NCBI RefSeq assembly: GCF_900109755.1
Contig: NZ_FOAR01000034.1
Coordinates: forward strand, 1-50,127
Reading direction: 5' to 3'
Source of the DNA: Pseudomonas agarici
GTDB lineage: Bacteria; Pseudomonadota; Gammaproteobacteria; Pseudomonadales; Pseudomonadaceae
DNA length: 50,127 nucleotides
The notes under the pieces: generated by a model
What the model was told of the DNA's origin: nothing
The model's input: the letters and a program-made list of their open reading frames with translations, nothing else
Databases searched by the model: none
Made by a program: the position numbers and the translations under genes
Part shown: one piece after another, positions 1 to 8,491 of the stretch
Layout of the letters: every line of letters begins with the position of its first letter
Position numbering within the stretch: position 1 is the stretch's first letter

Positions 1-116
1 CATTACTCACCCGTCCGCCGCTGAATCCGGGAGCAAGCTCCCTTCATCCGCTCGACTTGCATGTGTTAGGCCTGCCGCCAGCGTTCAATCTGAGCCATGA
101 TCAAACTCTTCAGTTC
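1..116 (-). rRNA. rrs: 16S rRNA gene, 5' end (partial)
   Basis: Read on the minus strand, this begins GAACTGAAGAGTTTGATC and continues through the universally conserved 27F primer region, the CTGGCGGCAGGCC segment and the V1 loop to GGGTGAGTAATG. The V1 stem (GAAGGGAGCTTGCTCCCGG) is of the type found in the Pseudomonas fluorescens group. Only about the first 116 nt are in the window; the gene continues off the left edge. The 5' end is set by similarity to other Pseudomonas 16S starts. Confidence 0.97.
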
Positions 117-266
117 AAACATCTTTGGGTTTTGAGAAAACCCTAAACTTGGCTCAGCAATCGTTGGTTACATCTTTGATTTCTCGCGGAGTAACTTGTG
201 ATGCTGATAATCTAGTGACTATTCAGTCTGACTCCACAAGCACCCACACGAATTGCTTGATTCAGT

Positions 267-277
267 TGTTAAAGAGC
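267..277 (-). promoter_or_regulatory. rrn boxA antitermination element
   Basis: On the minus strand the sequence is GCTCTTTAACA, matching the boxA of bacterial rRNA leaders. It lies about 150 nt upstream of mature 16S and downstream of the nearest rrn promoter. This is where NusB/NusE bind in the nascent leader. Confidence 0.85.
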
Positions 278-311
278 GGTGGGTTGAGCTGTTCGCTGAA
301 CCGAGGCGCGC

Positions 312-339
312 ATTCTACAGCAGCGCCAGTTGCTGTCAA
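312..339 (-). promoter_or_regulatory. rrn promoter, proximal
   Basis: Minus strand: TTGACA, 16 nt, TAGAAT, followed by a GC-only discriminator (GCGCGC), a typical sign of a ppGpp/DksA-sensitive stable-RNA promoter. Transcription should start near 305 and run through boxA into 16S. Confidence 0.85.
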
Positions 340-431
340 GTGATTATTTGAGAAGTTTTCAAGGCTTTTCGTTCAAAAAACGCTTCAACTTCAACCACTT
401 GCGCTGTCGATCTCTCATCAGCGGGAGGCGA

Positions 432-459
432 ATTCTACAGCGTTACACGCTGCTGTCAA
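432..459 (-). promoter_or_regulatory. rrn promoter, middle
   Basis: Minus strand: TTGACA, 16 nt, TAGAAT. The core closely resembles the proximal promoter 120 bp away, including the GCTG just before the -10, which suggests local duplication. Confidence 0.82.
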
Positions 460-576
460 CACCTCTTTTACAGCGCTTCCGGGCTTCGATGAACTGAAGA
501 CCGCACCGATCTAAATCTACTTAACTCACTGAATAAAAAGGAGTTTTTCGTTTAGACCGCGTCGGAAGTGGGGCGA

Positions 577-604
577 ATTATAGGCCCATGGAAGCTACCG
601 TCAA
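577..604 (-). promoter_or_regulatory. rrn promoter, distal
   Basis: Minus strand: TTGACG, 16 nt, TATAAT, followed by TCGCCCC. It is the third promoter-like element facing the 16S gene. It lies between the rrn leader and the 3' end of msrQ. Confidence 0.75.
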
Positions 605-656
605 CCCTTATTTTCATCTTTCTGTCATAAGAACGGCAGCGCCTGCAAGCCGACGC

Positions 657-1283
657 CTACGAGGATCGCGTTGCCGCAACGGGAGGCCTCTTTGCCACAA
701 GGCGCGGAATTCGCCGCGCCAACGCAGGGATGCGCAATGCCAATAGCAGCGCACCGATAACGGCATACATCGTCCATTCCTTCAAATCAGCCCGCACGAT
801 CCACAACATATGCAGCAAGCCCAATCCGAGAATCACATAGGCCAGACGATGCAATTTCTTCCAGCGCGCGCCCAGGCGACGCTGACTGTAGCGGTTCGAC
901 GTCACGGAAAGCGCCAGCAGGCCAAGAAAGCCCAAGGCCCCCACAATAATATAGGGCCGCTTGCGCAACTCGACACCCAACTGTGACCAATCCAACCCGA
1001 GGACAAACATCAGGTATGCCGACAGATGCAGCACCACGTAAGCGAAACACCACAACCCTATTTGGCGCCGTACCACAATCCAGCCCGGCCAGCCGCTCAA
1101 CTTCTGCAACGGTGTCATCCCCAGGGTGATCATTAGCAGAATCAGCGTCCCCAAGCCCAATCGGTCAACCAGTACCTTTCCGGGATCGGGCCCCAGGGTA
1201 AGTGTCCACGCCTGATACAGCCAGAGCAATGGCCAGATCGCCGCCCCGATAAAGAAGCCTATACGCAAGAATGGATATCGCAT
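657..1283 (-). CDS. msrQ: MsrQ, heme-binding membrane subunit of the periplasmic methionine sulfoxide reductase
   Basis: A 208-residue, strongly hydrophobic protein with about six membrane segments and conserved histidines. It belongs to the ferric-reductase-like YedZ/MsrQ family. It passes electrons from the quinone pool or a flavin reductase through heme b to MsrP, which repairs oxidised methionines in periplasmic proteins. Its ATG overlaps the TAA of msrP (TAATG), so the two are translationally coupled. That order (msrP then msrQ) and a family-typical length of about 200 residues support the call. Confidence 0.93.
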   Translation of the reverse strand: MRYPFLRIGFFIGAAIWPLLWLYQAWTLTLGPDPGKVLVDRLGLGTLILLMITLGMTPLQKLSGWPGWIVVRRQIGLWCFAYVVLHLSAYLMFVLGLDWSQLGVELRKRPYIIVGALGFLGLLALSVTSNRYSQRRLGARWKKLHRLAYVILGLGLLHMLWIVRADLKEWTMYAVIGALLLALRIPALARRIPRLVAKRPPVAATRSS

Positions 1284-2296
1284 TAGTAGTTCTTCCTCAG
1301 GTCCAGACCGGTATACAAAGAAGCGACCTCATCCGAGTAGCCGTTGAACATCTGCGTCTCGCGCACATTGGGACTGAACAGACCACTGGGCAGCCGGCGC
1401 TCCCGGGCCTGGGTCCAGCGTGGGTGATCGACCGTCGGGTTGACGTTGGCATAAAAGCCATACTCATCCGAAGCGATGCGCTGCCAGGTGGTTTGCGGCT
1501 GCTCCGCCACCAGACTGATGCGCACGATGGACTTGACGCTCTTGAAGCCATACTTCCACGGCACAACAAGACGCAACGGCGCACCGTTCTGATTCGGTAG
1601 CTCCCGACCATACATACCCACGGCAAGGATCGCCAACGGATTCATCGCTTCATCCAGGCGCAAGCCTTCGACATAGGGCCAGTCGATCAAGGCAAAACTG
1701 GAGCGCTGCCCTGGCATGCTCTTGGGATCCTGCAGCGTTTCAAAGCGAATGTACTTGGCCTTGGAGGTGGGCTCGACCTGCTTGAGCAGCGCGGAGATTG
1801 GAAAACCGATCCATGGGATCACCATCGACCAGGCTTCGACGCAGCGTAAGCGATAGATCCGTTCTTCCAGTTGATAAGGTTTCATGAAGTCTTCGAGTGC
1901 ATAACGCCCGGGCTTGCCGACCTCACCATCGATCACCACTGACCAGGGTTCGGTTTTCAGCGATCCGGCGTTCCGCGCCGGATCGCCCTTTTCGGTACCG
2001 AACTCATAGAAATTGTTGTAGTGCGTGGCATCCTTGTAGGGCGTGATTGCTTCATCCTTGACCGTCACGGCGCCCCAGCGGGTATCTGCCAGCTTACCGG
2101 CAAACCAGGACGGTGCATTGCCCACTTCCGCATCGGCGTAACGCGCTACCTCGGCCGCACTGGCCCAACGCGGTAGACTGCCAAGCGCCAGCCCGGCAAG
2201 CGAACTACCCAGCACGGCGCGACGAGAAAGATAGAGGGACTCGGGGGTGACTTCCGATTCCTTGGAGTCGGAAGTCCTGGAAAGCTTGATCAGCAT
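1283..2296 (-). CDS. msrP: MsrP, molybdopterin catalytic subunit of the periplasmic methionine sulfoxide reductase
   Basis: The 337-residue protein starts with a twin-arginine signal (RR at residues 25-26 in SRRAVLGS, a hydrophobic stretch, then an ASA cleavage site near 47). It is therefore expected to be exported folded with its cofactor. The oxidoreductase Mo-pterin fold follows, with the molybdenum-ligand cysteine in RCVEAWSM (Cys152). It reduces Met-R-O and Met-S-O in periplasmic proteins using electrons from MsrQ. The ATG at 2296 has GGAG five bases upstream. It is the first gene of the msrPQ pair, 63 bp after pssA on the same strand. Confidence 0.95.
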   Translation of the reverse strand: MLIKLSRTSDSKESEVTPESLYLSRRAVLGSSLAGLALGSLPRWASAAEVARYADAEVGNAPSWFAGKLADTRWGAVTVKDEAITPYKDATHYNNFYEFGTEKGDPARNAGSLKTEPWSVVIDGEVGKPGRYALEDFMKPYQLEERIYRLRCVEAWSMVIPWIGFPISALLKQVEPTSKAKYIRFETLQDPKSMPGQRSSFALIDWPYVEGLRLDEAMNPLAILAVGMYGRELPNQNGAPLRLVVPWKYGFKSVKSIVRISLVAEQPQTTWQRIASDEYGFYANVNPTVDHPRWTQARERRLPSGLFSPNVRETQMFNGYSDEVASLYTGLDLRKNY

Positions 2297-2359
2297 GGCA
2301 ACTCCGCAGTATTGGGCGAGTGATGCACCAATAGACTACGGAGTGTAAGGGAAATTACA

Positions 2360-3217
2360 TCACTCGACGCTTTTATGACGACGCAGGCGTAGCAGGTACT
2401 GAACAGGACCGGAAGCCGCATAGGCGAGGAAAATCAGTAACAGGATCCGCGGTGGATCGCTGAATACCACAGCGAACACCAGCACCACCGCCAGGATTGC
2501 GACAAACGGCACACGCCCCTTGAGATCCAGTTCCTTGAAGCTGTTGTACTTGATGTTGCTGACCATCAACATCCCGGCAGCCGCCACCAGTAAGGCCACT
2601 AGGAACGACATCTTCGAACCCTGGATACCGTAGTCGCTGAAGGCCCAGACTGTACCCGCCACCACACCGGCCGCGGCGGGGCTGGCCAGACCAATGAAGT
2701 AACGCTTGTCCGCAGTGCCGACCTGAGTATTGAAGCGCGCCAGGCGCAAGGCCGCACCGGCCACATAGATAAAGGCCACCATCCAACCGACCTTGCCCAT
2801 ATCGCCCAGTGCCCAACCGAAGGCCAGCAACGCTGGCGCCACACCGAACGCGACCATGTCGGACAGTGAGTCATACTCGGCACCGAAGGCGCTCTGGGTA
2901 TTGGTCATTCTCGCCACGCGCCCATCCAGCCCATCGAGGACCATAGCGACGAAGATCGCGATCGCGGAAAACGCGAAATACTTGCTCGCGCCAACAGGAT
3001 CCCCCGCACTGGCGGCACTTTGCGCACTCATCGCACTGATGATCGCGTAGAAACCAGCGAACAGGTTCGCGGTAGTGAATAGATTCGGCAGCAGATAGAT
3101 ACCACGATGCCGGACTTTACGGCCTTCGGCGTCATGTCCTTCTTCGACATGCTCATCGATCGGCAATAGGCTTTCGGCGTCGGGAGCCTGGCTCGGCTCT
3201 TCGGGACGTTCGCTCAT
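2360..3217 (-). CDS. pssA: CDP-diacylglycerol--serine O-phosphatidyltransferase
   Basis: This is an integral membrane enzyme making phosphatidylserine, the precursor of phosphatidylethanolamine, from CDP-diacylglycerol and serine. The CDP-alcohol phosphotransferase signature is complete: DGRVAR, eight residues, then G-x3-D-x3-D ending at SLSD. About eight hydrophobic segments follow a polar N-terminal tail. The open frame extends upstream to 3403, but I choose ATG 3217 (MSERPEEPSQ; 285 aa), which has AAGG upstream. The extension would cross the ilvC terminator and looks non-coding. It is of the PssA type found next to ilvC in Pseudomonas. Confidence 0.93.
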   Translation of the reverse strand: MSERPEEPSQAPDAESLLPIDEHVEEGHDAEGRKVRHRGIYLLPNLFTTANLFAGFYAIISAMSAQSAASAGDPVGASKYFAFSAIAIFVAMVLDGLDGRVARMTNTQSAFGAEYDSLSDMVAFGVAPALLAFGWALGDMGKVGWMVAFIYVAGAALRLARFNTQVGTADKRYFIGLASPAAAGVVAGTVWAFSDYGIQGSKMSFLVALLVAAAGMLMVSNIKYNSFKELDLKGRVPFVAILAVVLVFAVVFSDPPRILLLIFLAYAASGPVQYLLRLRRHKSVE

Positions 3218-3315
3218 GGACAATACCTTGCAACGGTGAAAAAATTCGACAGAGGTTCGCGACCGAGATCGGCCGCAAAACGATTCAACTTTATACCAGA
3301 AGCGGCCGCCTAAAC

Positions 3316-3343
3316 GAAAAAACGCGGCCGAAGCCGCGTTTCT
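3316..3343 (-). terminator. Rho-independent terminator of ilvC
   Basis: Minus strand: AAACGCGGC, loop TTCG, GCCGCGTTT, then a T run. It sits 18-45 bp after the ilvC stop, so it should separate the ilvIHC transcript from pssA. Confidence 0.9.
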
Positions 3344-3360
3344 CCAGACAGGCCTTGAAC

Positions 3361-4377
3361 TTAGTTCTTGGCTTTGTCGACGATCTTGTTCGCCCCGATC
3401 CACGACATCATCGAGCGCAGTTGCTCACCGATGATCTCGATGCCGTGAGCGGCGTTGTTACGACGCTTGGCGGTCATCGATGGGTAGCCGGTAGCACCTT
3501 CGCTGATGAACATCTTCGCATATTCACCGTCCTGGATGCGCTTCAGAGCGTTGCGCATGGCCTGGCGGGATTCGGCGTTGATGACTTCAGGGCCGGTCAC
3601 GTACTCGCCATATTCGGCATTGTTGGAGATCGAGTAGTTCATGTTGGCAATACCGCCTTCGTACATGAGGTCAACGATCAGCTTCAGTTCGTGCAGGCAT
3701 TCGAAATAGGCCATTTCTGGCGCGTAGCCCGCTTCAACCAGGGTTTCGAAACCGGCCTTGACCAGTTCGACGGTACCGCCGCACAGAACGGCTTGCTCGC
3801 CGAACAGGTCGGTTTCGGTCTCGTCCTTGAAGGTGGTTTCGATGATGCCGGTACGGCCACCACCCACGCCAGCGGCATAGGACAGCGCAACGTTCTTGGC
3901 GTTGCCCGAAGCGTCCTGGTAGATCGCGATCAGGTCAGGGATACCGCCGCCCTTGACGAATTCGGAACGCACGGTGTGGCCCGGAGCTTTCGGCGCGATC
4001 ATGATCACGTCGAGGTCGGCGCGCGGCACTACCTGGTTGTAGTGAATGGCGAAGCCATGGGAGAAGGCCAAGGTGGCGCCTTTCTTGATGTTCGGCTCGA
4101 TTTCGTTCTTGTACAGCGTCGACTGGAACTCATCCGGGGTCAGGATCATCACCAGGTCGGCAGCAGCAACAGCGGAAGCAACGTCAGTCACTTTCAGGCC
4201 GTGGGCTTCTGCTTTGGCAACAGTGGCCGACCCTTTACGCAGGCCGACGGTAACATCGACGCCGGAATCCTTCAGGTTGCAAGCTTGCGCGTGGCCCTGG
4301 GAGCCGTAACCGATAATGGCGACTTTCTTGCCCTGGATGATCGACAGGTCACAGTCTTTATCGTAGAAAACCTTCAT
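3361..4377 (-). CDS. ilvC: Ketol-acid reductoisomerase, class I
   Basis: A cytosolic NADPH-dependent enzyme that isomerises and reduces acetolactate or acetohydroxybutyrate in valine, isoleucine and leucine synthesis. The 338-residue length is that of the short class I form. The Rossmann motif GYGSQGHA is at residues 23-30, followed by a knotted C-terminal metal-binding domain with the conserved acidic segment near LFGEQAVLCGG. The ATG has a strong AAAGGGG upstream. It lies 47 bp after ilvH and ends in a clear terminator, so ilvI-ilvH-ilvC is one unit. Confidence 0.98.
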   Translation of the reverse strand: MKVFYDKDCDLSIIQGKKVAIIGYGSQGHAQACNLKDSGVDVTVGLRKGSATVAKAEAHGLKVTDVASAVAAADLVMILTPDEFQSTLYKNEIEPNIKKGATLAFSHGFAIHYNQVVPRADLDVIMIAPKAPGHTVRSEFVKGGGIPDLIAIYQDASGNAKNVALSYAAGVGGGRTGIIETTFKDETETDLFGEQAVLCGGTVELVKAGFETLVEAGYAPEMAYFECLHELKLIVDLMYEGGIANMNYSISNNAEYGEYVTGPEVINAESRQAMRNALKRIQDGEYAKMFISEGATGYPSMTAKRRNNAAHGIEIIGEQLRSMMSWIGANKIVDKAKN

Positions 4378-4424
4378 GAAATACCCCTTTATATCCAGGC
4401 CATACGGCCATTCGCTAAATTAAG

Positions 4425-4916
4425 TTAGATGCTCAGTACTTTGTCGCCACGGGCAATCCCGGTGACGCCGCTGCGCACGGTTTCCAGAATCGCCGCCGTG
4501 CCGATCGACTGGATGAAGCTGTCCAGCTTGTCGCTTGTACCGGTTAATTGCACGGTATAAACGCTGGCGCTGACATCAACGATCTGCCCGCGGTAAATAT
4601 CGGTAGTGCGTTTTATCTCGGCGCGCTGGGCGCCGGTGGCCTTGATCTTGACCAGCATCAGCTCACGCTCGATATGAGCGCTTTCCGACAGGTCGACCAG
4701 CTTGACCACTTCGATCAGCTTGTTCAGGTTCTTGGTGATCTGCTCGATGACCTCATCATGCCCCACGGTGGTCAGCGTCAGACGCGACAAGGTCGGGTCC
4801 TCGGTCGGGGCCACGGTCAGGCTTTCGATGTTGTAGTTGCGTTGCGAAAACAGGCCAACCACCCGAGACAGAGCGCCAGGTTCGTTTTCCAGAAGCAGGG
4901 AAATGATATGCCGCAT
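4425..4916 (-). CDS. ilvH: Acetolactate synthase small (regulatory) subunit
   Basis: A 163-residue regulatory subunit with an N-terminal ACT domain (HIISLLLENEPGALSRV) and a C-terminal ACT-like domain. It binds valine and gives feedback inhibition of the catalytic subunit. The start ATG lies one base after the ilvI TAA, implying coupled translation. The length is typical of the IlvH family. Confidence 0.96.
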   Translation of the reverse strand: MRHIISLLLENEPGALSRVVGLFSQRNYNIESLTVAPTEDPTLSRLTLTTVGHDEVIEQITKNLNKLIEVVKLVDLSESAHIERELMLVKIKATGAQRAEIKRTTDIYRGQIVDVSASVYTVQLTGTSDKLDSFIQSIGTAAILETVRSGVTGIARGDKVLSI

Positions 4917-4917
4917 G

Positions 4918-6642
4918 TTAGGTACGCTCCGTCTTGCTCAGCCACATATCGCGCATGGAGCCATCTTTGATCTGCATCGGATAGACGTGCTCGCTGGTAT
5001 CGACCTGGATATCGAGGAACACCAGGCGATCCTTCATGGCGAACGCTTCTTCCATCTTCGGCTTCAAGTCTTTGAGCTGCGTAATACGGATACCGACGTG
5101 ACCATAGGCTTCGACCAGTTTGACGAAGTCAGGCAGTGATTCCATGTACGAGTGCGAATGGCGACTGCCATAGCTCATGTCCTGCCATTGGCGAACCATG
5201 CCAAGAACGCCGTTGTTCAGGTTGACGATCTTCACCGGCAGGCCGTACTGCAAGCAGGTCGACAGTTCCTGGATGTTCATTTGGATACTGCCTTCGCCGG
5301 TAACGCAGGCGACATCCACATCCGGGAAACTCAATTTCACGCCCATGGCCGCTGGGAAACCGAAACCCATGGTGCCCAGGCCACCGGAGTTGATCCAGCG
5401 ATTGGGTTTGTTGAACTTGTAGTACTGGGCCGCGAACATCTGGTGCTGGCCCACGTCGGAGGTCACGAAGGCATCGCCTTGGGTCACTTCGCACAGGGTT
5501 TCGATCACCGTCTGCGGCTTGATGACGCTGCCATCGCCCTTGTCATAAGGGAACAGACCGCGATCACCGCGCCATTCGTCGATCTGCTTCCACCAGTTGG
5601 CCACCGACTCCTGGTTCGGCGTCTCGCCGATTTCCTTGAGGGCCGCGACCATGTCGATCAGCACGCTCTCCACCGGCCCAACGATAGGCACGTCTGCCTT
5701 GATGGTCTTGGAGATCGATGCCGGGTCGATGTCGATATGAATAATCTTGGCGTTCGGACAGAACTTCGGAGCACCGTTGATGACACGGTCGTCGAAGCGC
5801 GCACCGACGGCCAGGATCACATCGGCATGGTGCATGGTCAGGTTGGCGGTGTAGCTGCCGTGCATGCCGAGCATGCCGACGAACTGACGGTCGGTGCCAG
5901 GGTACGCCCCGAGCCCCATCAGGGTGTTGGTCACCGGCAGGTTGAGCAGTTTGGCCAGTTCGGTCAAGGGTGCCGAAGCACCTCCCAGGACCACGCCGCC
6001 GCCCGAGTAGAGGACAGGACGCTTGGCGGCCAGGAGCATCTCGGCTGCCTTGCGGATCTGACCGGAGTGACCACGTACTGCCGGGCTGTAGGAACGCAGC
6101 TTGGCTTTTTTCGGAAAGATATATTCGAACTTCTCGGCCGGGTTGGTCATGTCTTTCGGGATATCGACAACGACAGGACCAGGGCGGCCGGACTGCGCCA
6201 GGTAGAACGCCTTCTTCATGACTTCCGGGATTTCCGACGCGTGCTTGACCATGAAGCTGTGCTTCACGATCGGCCGGGAGATACCGATCATGTCGGTTTC
6301 CTGGAATGCATCGGTACCGACCAGGGTGCTCGGCACCTGACCGGAGATGATCACCATCGGAATGGAGTCCATGTAGGCCGTGGCGATACCAGTGATGGCG
6401 TTGGTTGCGCCAGGACCGGAAGTCACCAGTACCACACCGGCTTTACCGGTGGCACGAGCATAGCCATCAGCCATATGGGTCGCAGCCTGCTCGTGACGAA
6501 CCAGGATATGGGTCACTTCCGGTTCTTTGAACAGGGCATCGTAGACATGAAGAAGAGCACCACCCGGGTACCCATAGATATATTTGACGCCCTCGTCACG
6601 CAAAAAGCGGACGAGCATCTCACCGCCAGATAAAAGCTCCAC
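4918..6642 (-). CDS. ilvI: Acetolactate synthase large (catalytic) subunit
   Basis: A ThDP- and FAD-dependent enzyme making acetolactate or acetohydroxybutyrate from pyruvate. The catalytic glutamate lies in RHEQAATHMADGYAR. The ThDP/Mg motif appears as GEGSIQMN followed by NLNN, so the usual GDG is GEG here; I recall this variant in other Pseudomonas IlvI. The frame is open to an ATG at 6723, but I choose GTG 6642, giving 574 aa. It has AGAGGTG six bases upstream, and family similarity begins at ELLSGGEMLVRF. First gene of ilvI-ilvH-ilvC. Confidence 0.96.
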   Translation of the reverse strand: MELLSGGEMLVRFLRDEGVKYIYGYPGGALLHVYDALFKEPEVTHILVRHEQAATHMADGYARATGKAGVVLVTSGPGATNAITGIATAYMDSIPMVIISGQVPSTLVGTDAFQETDMIGISRPIVKHSFMVKHASEIPEVMKKAFYLAQSGRPGPVVVDIPKDMTNPAEKFEYIFPKKAKLRSYSPAVRGHSGQIRKAAEMLLAAKRPVLYSGGGVVLGGASAPLTELAKLLNLPVTNTLMGLGAYPGTDRQFVGMLGMHGSYTANLTMHHADVILAVGARFDDRVINGAPKFCPNAKIIHIDIDPASISKTIKADVPIVGPVESVLIDMVAALKEIGETPNQESVANWWKQIDEWRGDRGLFPYDKGDGSVIKPQTVIETLCEVTQGDAFVTSDVGQHQMFAAQYYKFNKPNRWINSGGLGTMGFGFPAAMGVKLSFPDVDVACVTGEGSIQMNIQELSTCLQYGLPVKIVNLNNGVLGMVRQWQDMSYGSRHSHSYMESLPDFVKLVEAYGHVGIRITQLKDLKPKMEEAFAMKDRLVFLDIQVDTSEHVYPMQIKDGSMRDMWLSKTERT

Positions 6643-6902
6643 GTTGTTCACCTCTAAAACGCCAGAATACCGTCTACAAACGCTGGAGACGGGTCTTAAT
6701 AGGTTTACTTCTCGACAGAGCATGAGCGACGGTGGTCGCCGACTACGTCAGCACTGACTGAGCAAGTATTGGGAGTACCCCAAGTGTTGCGGGGGTTCCC
6801 ACCCAGCGCGAGGTAACGCGTTGCGGGTGTAACAGGTCGGCGCGGATGTGCGCCTCATGATCTGCCGAATGGGCCTGCTTCTGGCAGTCCCTCTACAGCG
6901 GA
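6643..6902 (-). promoter_or_regulatory. Long ilvI 5' leader
   Basis: About 260 nt separate the predicted ilvI transcription start from its GTG. The leader holds an inverted repeat (GGGAGTACCCC at 6771-6781 against GGGGTTCCC at 6792-6800, with a bulge). A 36-codon ORF starting at 6858 is not rich in Leu, Ile or Val and lacks a good ribosome site. I therefore see no classical attenuator peptide, but the leader is long enough for RNA-level control. Confidence 0.4.
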
Positions 6903-6908
6903 CTTTGG

Positions 6909-6937
6909 ATTGTTCTGATTCGCCTCGCCCAAGTCAA
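6909..6937 (-). promoter_or_regulatory. Predicted ilvI promoter
   Basis: Minus strand: TTGACT, 17 nt, AACAAT. The -35 is close to consensus and the spacer ideal; the -10 is weaker. It is the best sigma-70 match in the gap between ilvI and the divergent DUF4124 gene. Confidence 0.55.
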
Positions 6938-7043
6938 GTCATCTGTGCGCTTTCTTCGAACTAAGCGCATGAGAAAGTAGAAGAAAACCTTGCTCGAAGG
7001 AATATGCTAGGTTGCCGGTTAAATCGTCTGACAAGGAAACCTG

Positions 7044-7469
7044 ATGCGTACAAGCATTCTCATAGGCAGCCTGCTGCTTGCCTTGAGTCCCCTGTGCCAG
7101 GCCGCCTCGATCTACAAATGGGTCGACGCCCAGGGGGTCACCCATTTCGACGCCCAACCACCACCGGGACAACCGGTCAGCGTGGTCACCCCGACAATCG
7201 CCCCCCCAGCGCCGCCCAGGTCGCAGGTTCCGGCCAGCAGCCCAGTGGGCGATCAGCGAGCCGTGGATGCCAAGGTCAAGAAACGTCTGGCCGAGCGAGA
7301 TGCCATGCTCAAGGTGTTCTGCGACAAGGCGCGGACCAATCTGGCGCGATTGCAGAACGATCCGCGGGTACGAGAGGAAGTCAATGGAGAACCGCGGCGC
7401 CTGACCGAAGAAGAACGCCAGACCCGATTGATTGAAACGCGCAAGGCGATTGAAGAGAACTGTTCTTGA
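7044..7469 (+). CDS. DUF4124 domain-containing exported protein
   Basis: A 141-residue protein with a cleavable signal peptide (hydrophobic residues 4-19, cleavage after CQA near residue 20). The DUF4124 core follows directly (IYKWVDAQGVTHFDAQPP). The rest is proline-rich and then charged and helical. DUF4124 proteins are common in Pseudomonas cell envelopes and have no settled function. It is divergent from ilvI and stands alone. The ATG at 7044 has AAGGAAA upstream. Confidence 0.85.
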   Translation: MRTSILIGSLLLALSPLCQAASIYKWVDAQGVTHFDAQPPPGQPVSVVTPTIAPPAPPRSQVPASSPVGDQRAVDAKVKKRLAERDAMLKVFCDKARTNLARLQNDPRVREEVNGEPRRLTEEERQTRLIETRKAIEENCS

Positions 7470-7472
7470 ATC

Positions 7473-7500
7473 TTGTGGCGAAGGCGCTTGCAGGAGCGCC
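7473..7500 (+). repeat. Degenerate Pseudomonas REP-like element, left flank of accessory operon
   Basis: The sequence TGTGGCGAAGGCGCTTGC and the bases after it resemble the common Pseudomonas REP palindrome (GTGGCGAGGG-AGCTTGC-type), with mismatches. It begins just after the DUF4124 stop. A better copy in the opposite orientation lies at 11172-11192, so the two bracket the accessory operon. Confidence 0.55.
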
Positions 7501-7849
7501 GCTTCGCTCCGTCGACCGCGGAGCAGTCAAGCTAAAGCTGAATGGGGGCCGTCACCCGATTAGATAGCGCAATAGGTACAGACGACCGCAAAAAATACCC
7601 GGTTGGCGTCGTCGCGCTGCTGACAGATCAGCGATGATGGAACTTTATTAAATTTTTCACCACTCAGCATCTATTTTATTCACAAAAACCCCGTTGGCTT
7701 TTATGAAGATAAACCCAACACCTGAAACTTATCCCCCTCGACACCATGAACAATCAAACTTAAACAGGTAGCCTACTCCATGTTTTAAAACCATCCGACC
7801 CTCATCAAAAACAGAAACACCCTGTCAATCAACTGTTTTTTGTTATAGC
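7501..7849. other. AT-rich intergenic region upstream of the accessory operon
   Basis: About 350 bp with no credible gene. Base composition changes here from the GC-rich core to clearly AT-rich (for example TTAAATTTTTCACC near 7650). The operon promoter should lie here, but I could not fix one: the -10-like TTATAG just before 7850 is too close to the ATG unless the mRNA is leaderless. Confidence 0.5.
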
Positions 7850-8464
7850 ATGACCCTAACCAACGACGATAAAGATTCAATAACTCAAGGAAACGCATCT
7901 TTGAGGAACTATTTATGCGAACCTTATTATTTCGGAGGACAACATGAATATACAGACTTAACCAAAACAGCCATTGCCGAAAGCGTCACGATCTTAGCAT
8001 TGGGACCTTATACCACTGAATGCCGATACTTGAAATCTGCATACAAAATTACCTCCAGCAAAACATCCGACATTGTGCTCAGTGCGGAATTCTCCATCCC
8101 AAAGTCCTTCTATATTGAATCAACCGGTCATTTCAATGCTGTCGAAGCCAATATCTGCCTGAACCAGATGTCTTATCTTCTGTTTGCAGATTTTGTATCG
8201 ACACCCAATGCGCACCCCTTCTGGACCACTCTTGGGAGCTTTGACCTAGACACTTTTAAAGAAAAGCAATTGGCGAAAATTTTTATCGTTTCGCTTTCTT
8301 CACGCTTTCGCCAGGCCCTGGATGCCCGCGACTTTCGCGGAAGTTTGCGCTGGAAAAGCGTCTCAAAAAAAATGGGCCTGATTCTCTGCAAAGCGGAGTT
8401 CGGCTTTGGTGAGCATAACAATAGTGCTTATGGTGAAGTCATGTTTGCGATTCCGTTTCACTGA
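7850..8464 (+). CDS. FcoT/ScoD-like hot-dog fold enzyme
   Basis: A 204-residue protein resembling Mycobacterium Rv0098 (FcoT) and Streptomyces ScoD. These act in isonitrile lipopeptide synthesis, where ScoD-type enzymes are linked to adding glycine to an unsaturated acyl thioester. The diagnostic block STGHFNAVE is at residues 91-99. Tyr54, Tyr88 and Asn105 have nearly the same spacing as the Tyr/Tyr/Asn active-site set I recall for Rv0098. The start is uncertain: ATG 7850 has no Shine-Dalgarno, while TTG 7901 (187 aa, close to Rv0098) has AAGGA nine bases upstream. AT-rich, unlike its left neighbours. First of a four-gene operon, 27 bp before the next gene. The family match is seen by eye; the reaction is inferred. 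Confidence 0.75.
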   Translation: MTLTNDDKDSITQGNASLRNYLCEPYYFGGQHEYTDLTKTAIAESVTILALGPYTTECRYLKSAYKITSSKTSDIVLSAEFSIPKSFYIESTGHFNAVEANICLNQMSYLLFADFVSTPNAHPFWTTLGSFDLDTFKEKQLAKIFIVSLSSRFRQALDARDFRGSLRWKSVSKKMGLILCKAEFGFGEHNNSAYGEVMFAIPFH

Positions 8465-8491
8465 TTCACCTCTTCTATCAAGGACGTTGCA

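Noticed and set aside
125..343. 72-codon plus-strand frame
   Set aside because: It lies antisense to the rRNA leader and across boxA and the proximal promoter; no ribosome site.
2317..2366. Nine-base inverted repeat CGAGTGATG/CATCACTCG between pssA and msrP
   Set aside because: Loop of 32 bases and overlap with the pssA stop; not convincing as terminator or operator.
3355..4428. Plus-strand frame of 357 codons
   Set aside because: Antisense shadow of ilvC.
5152..6633. Long plus-strand frame of 493 codons
   Set aside because: Fully antisense to ilvI, whose motifs and ribosome site are clear; such frames are common in high-GC DNA.
6777..6858. Leader peptide for ilv attenuation
   Set aside because: The 36-codon frame has few branched-chain codons and no ribosome site.
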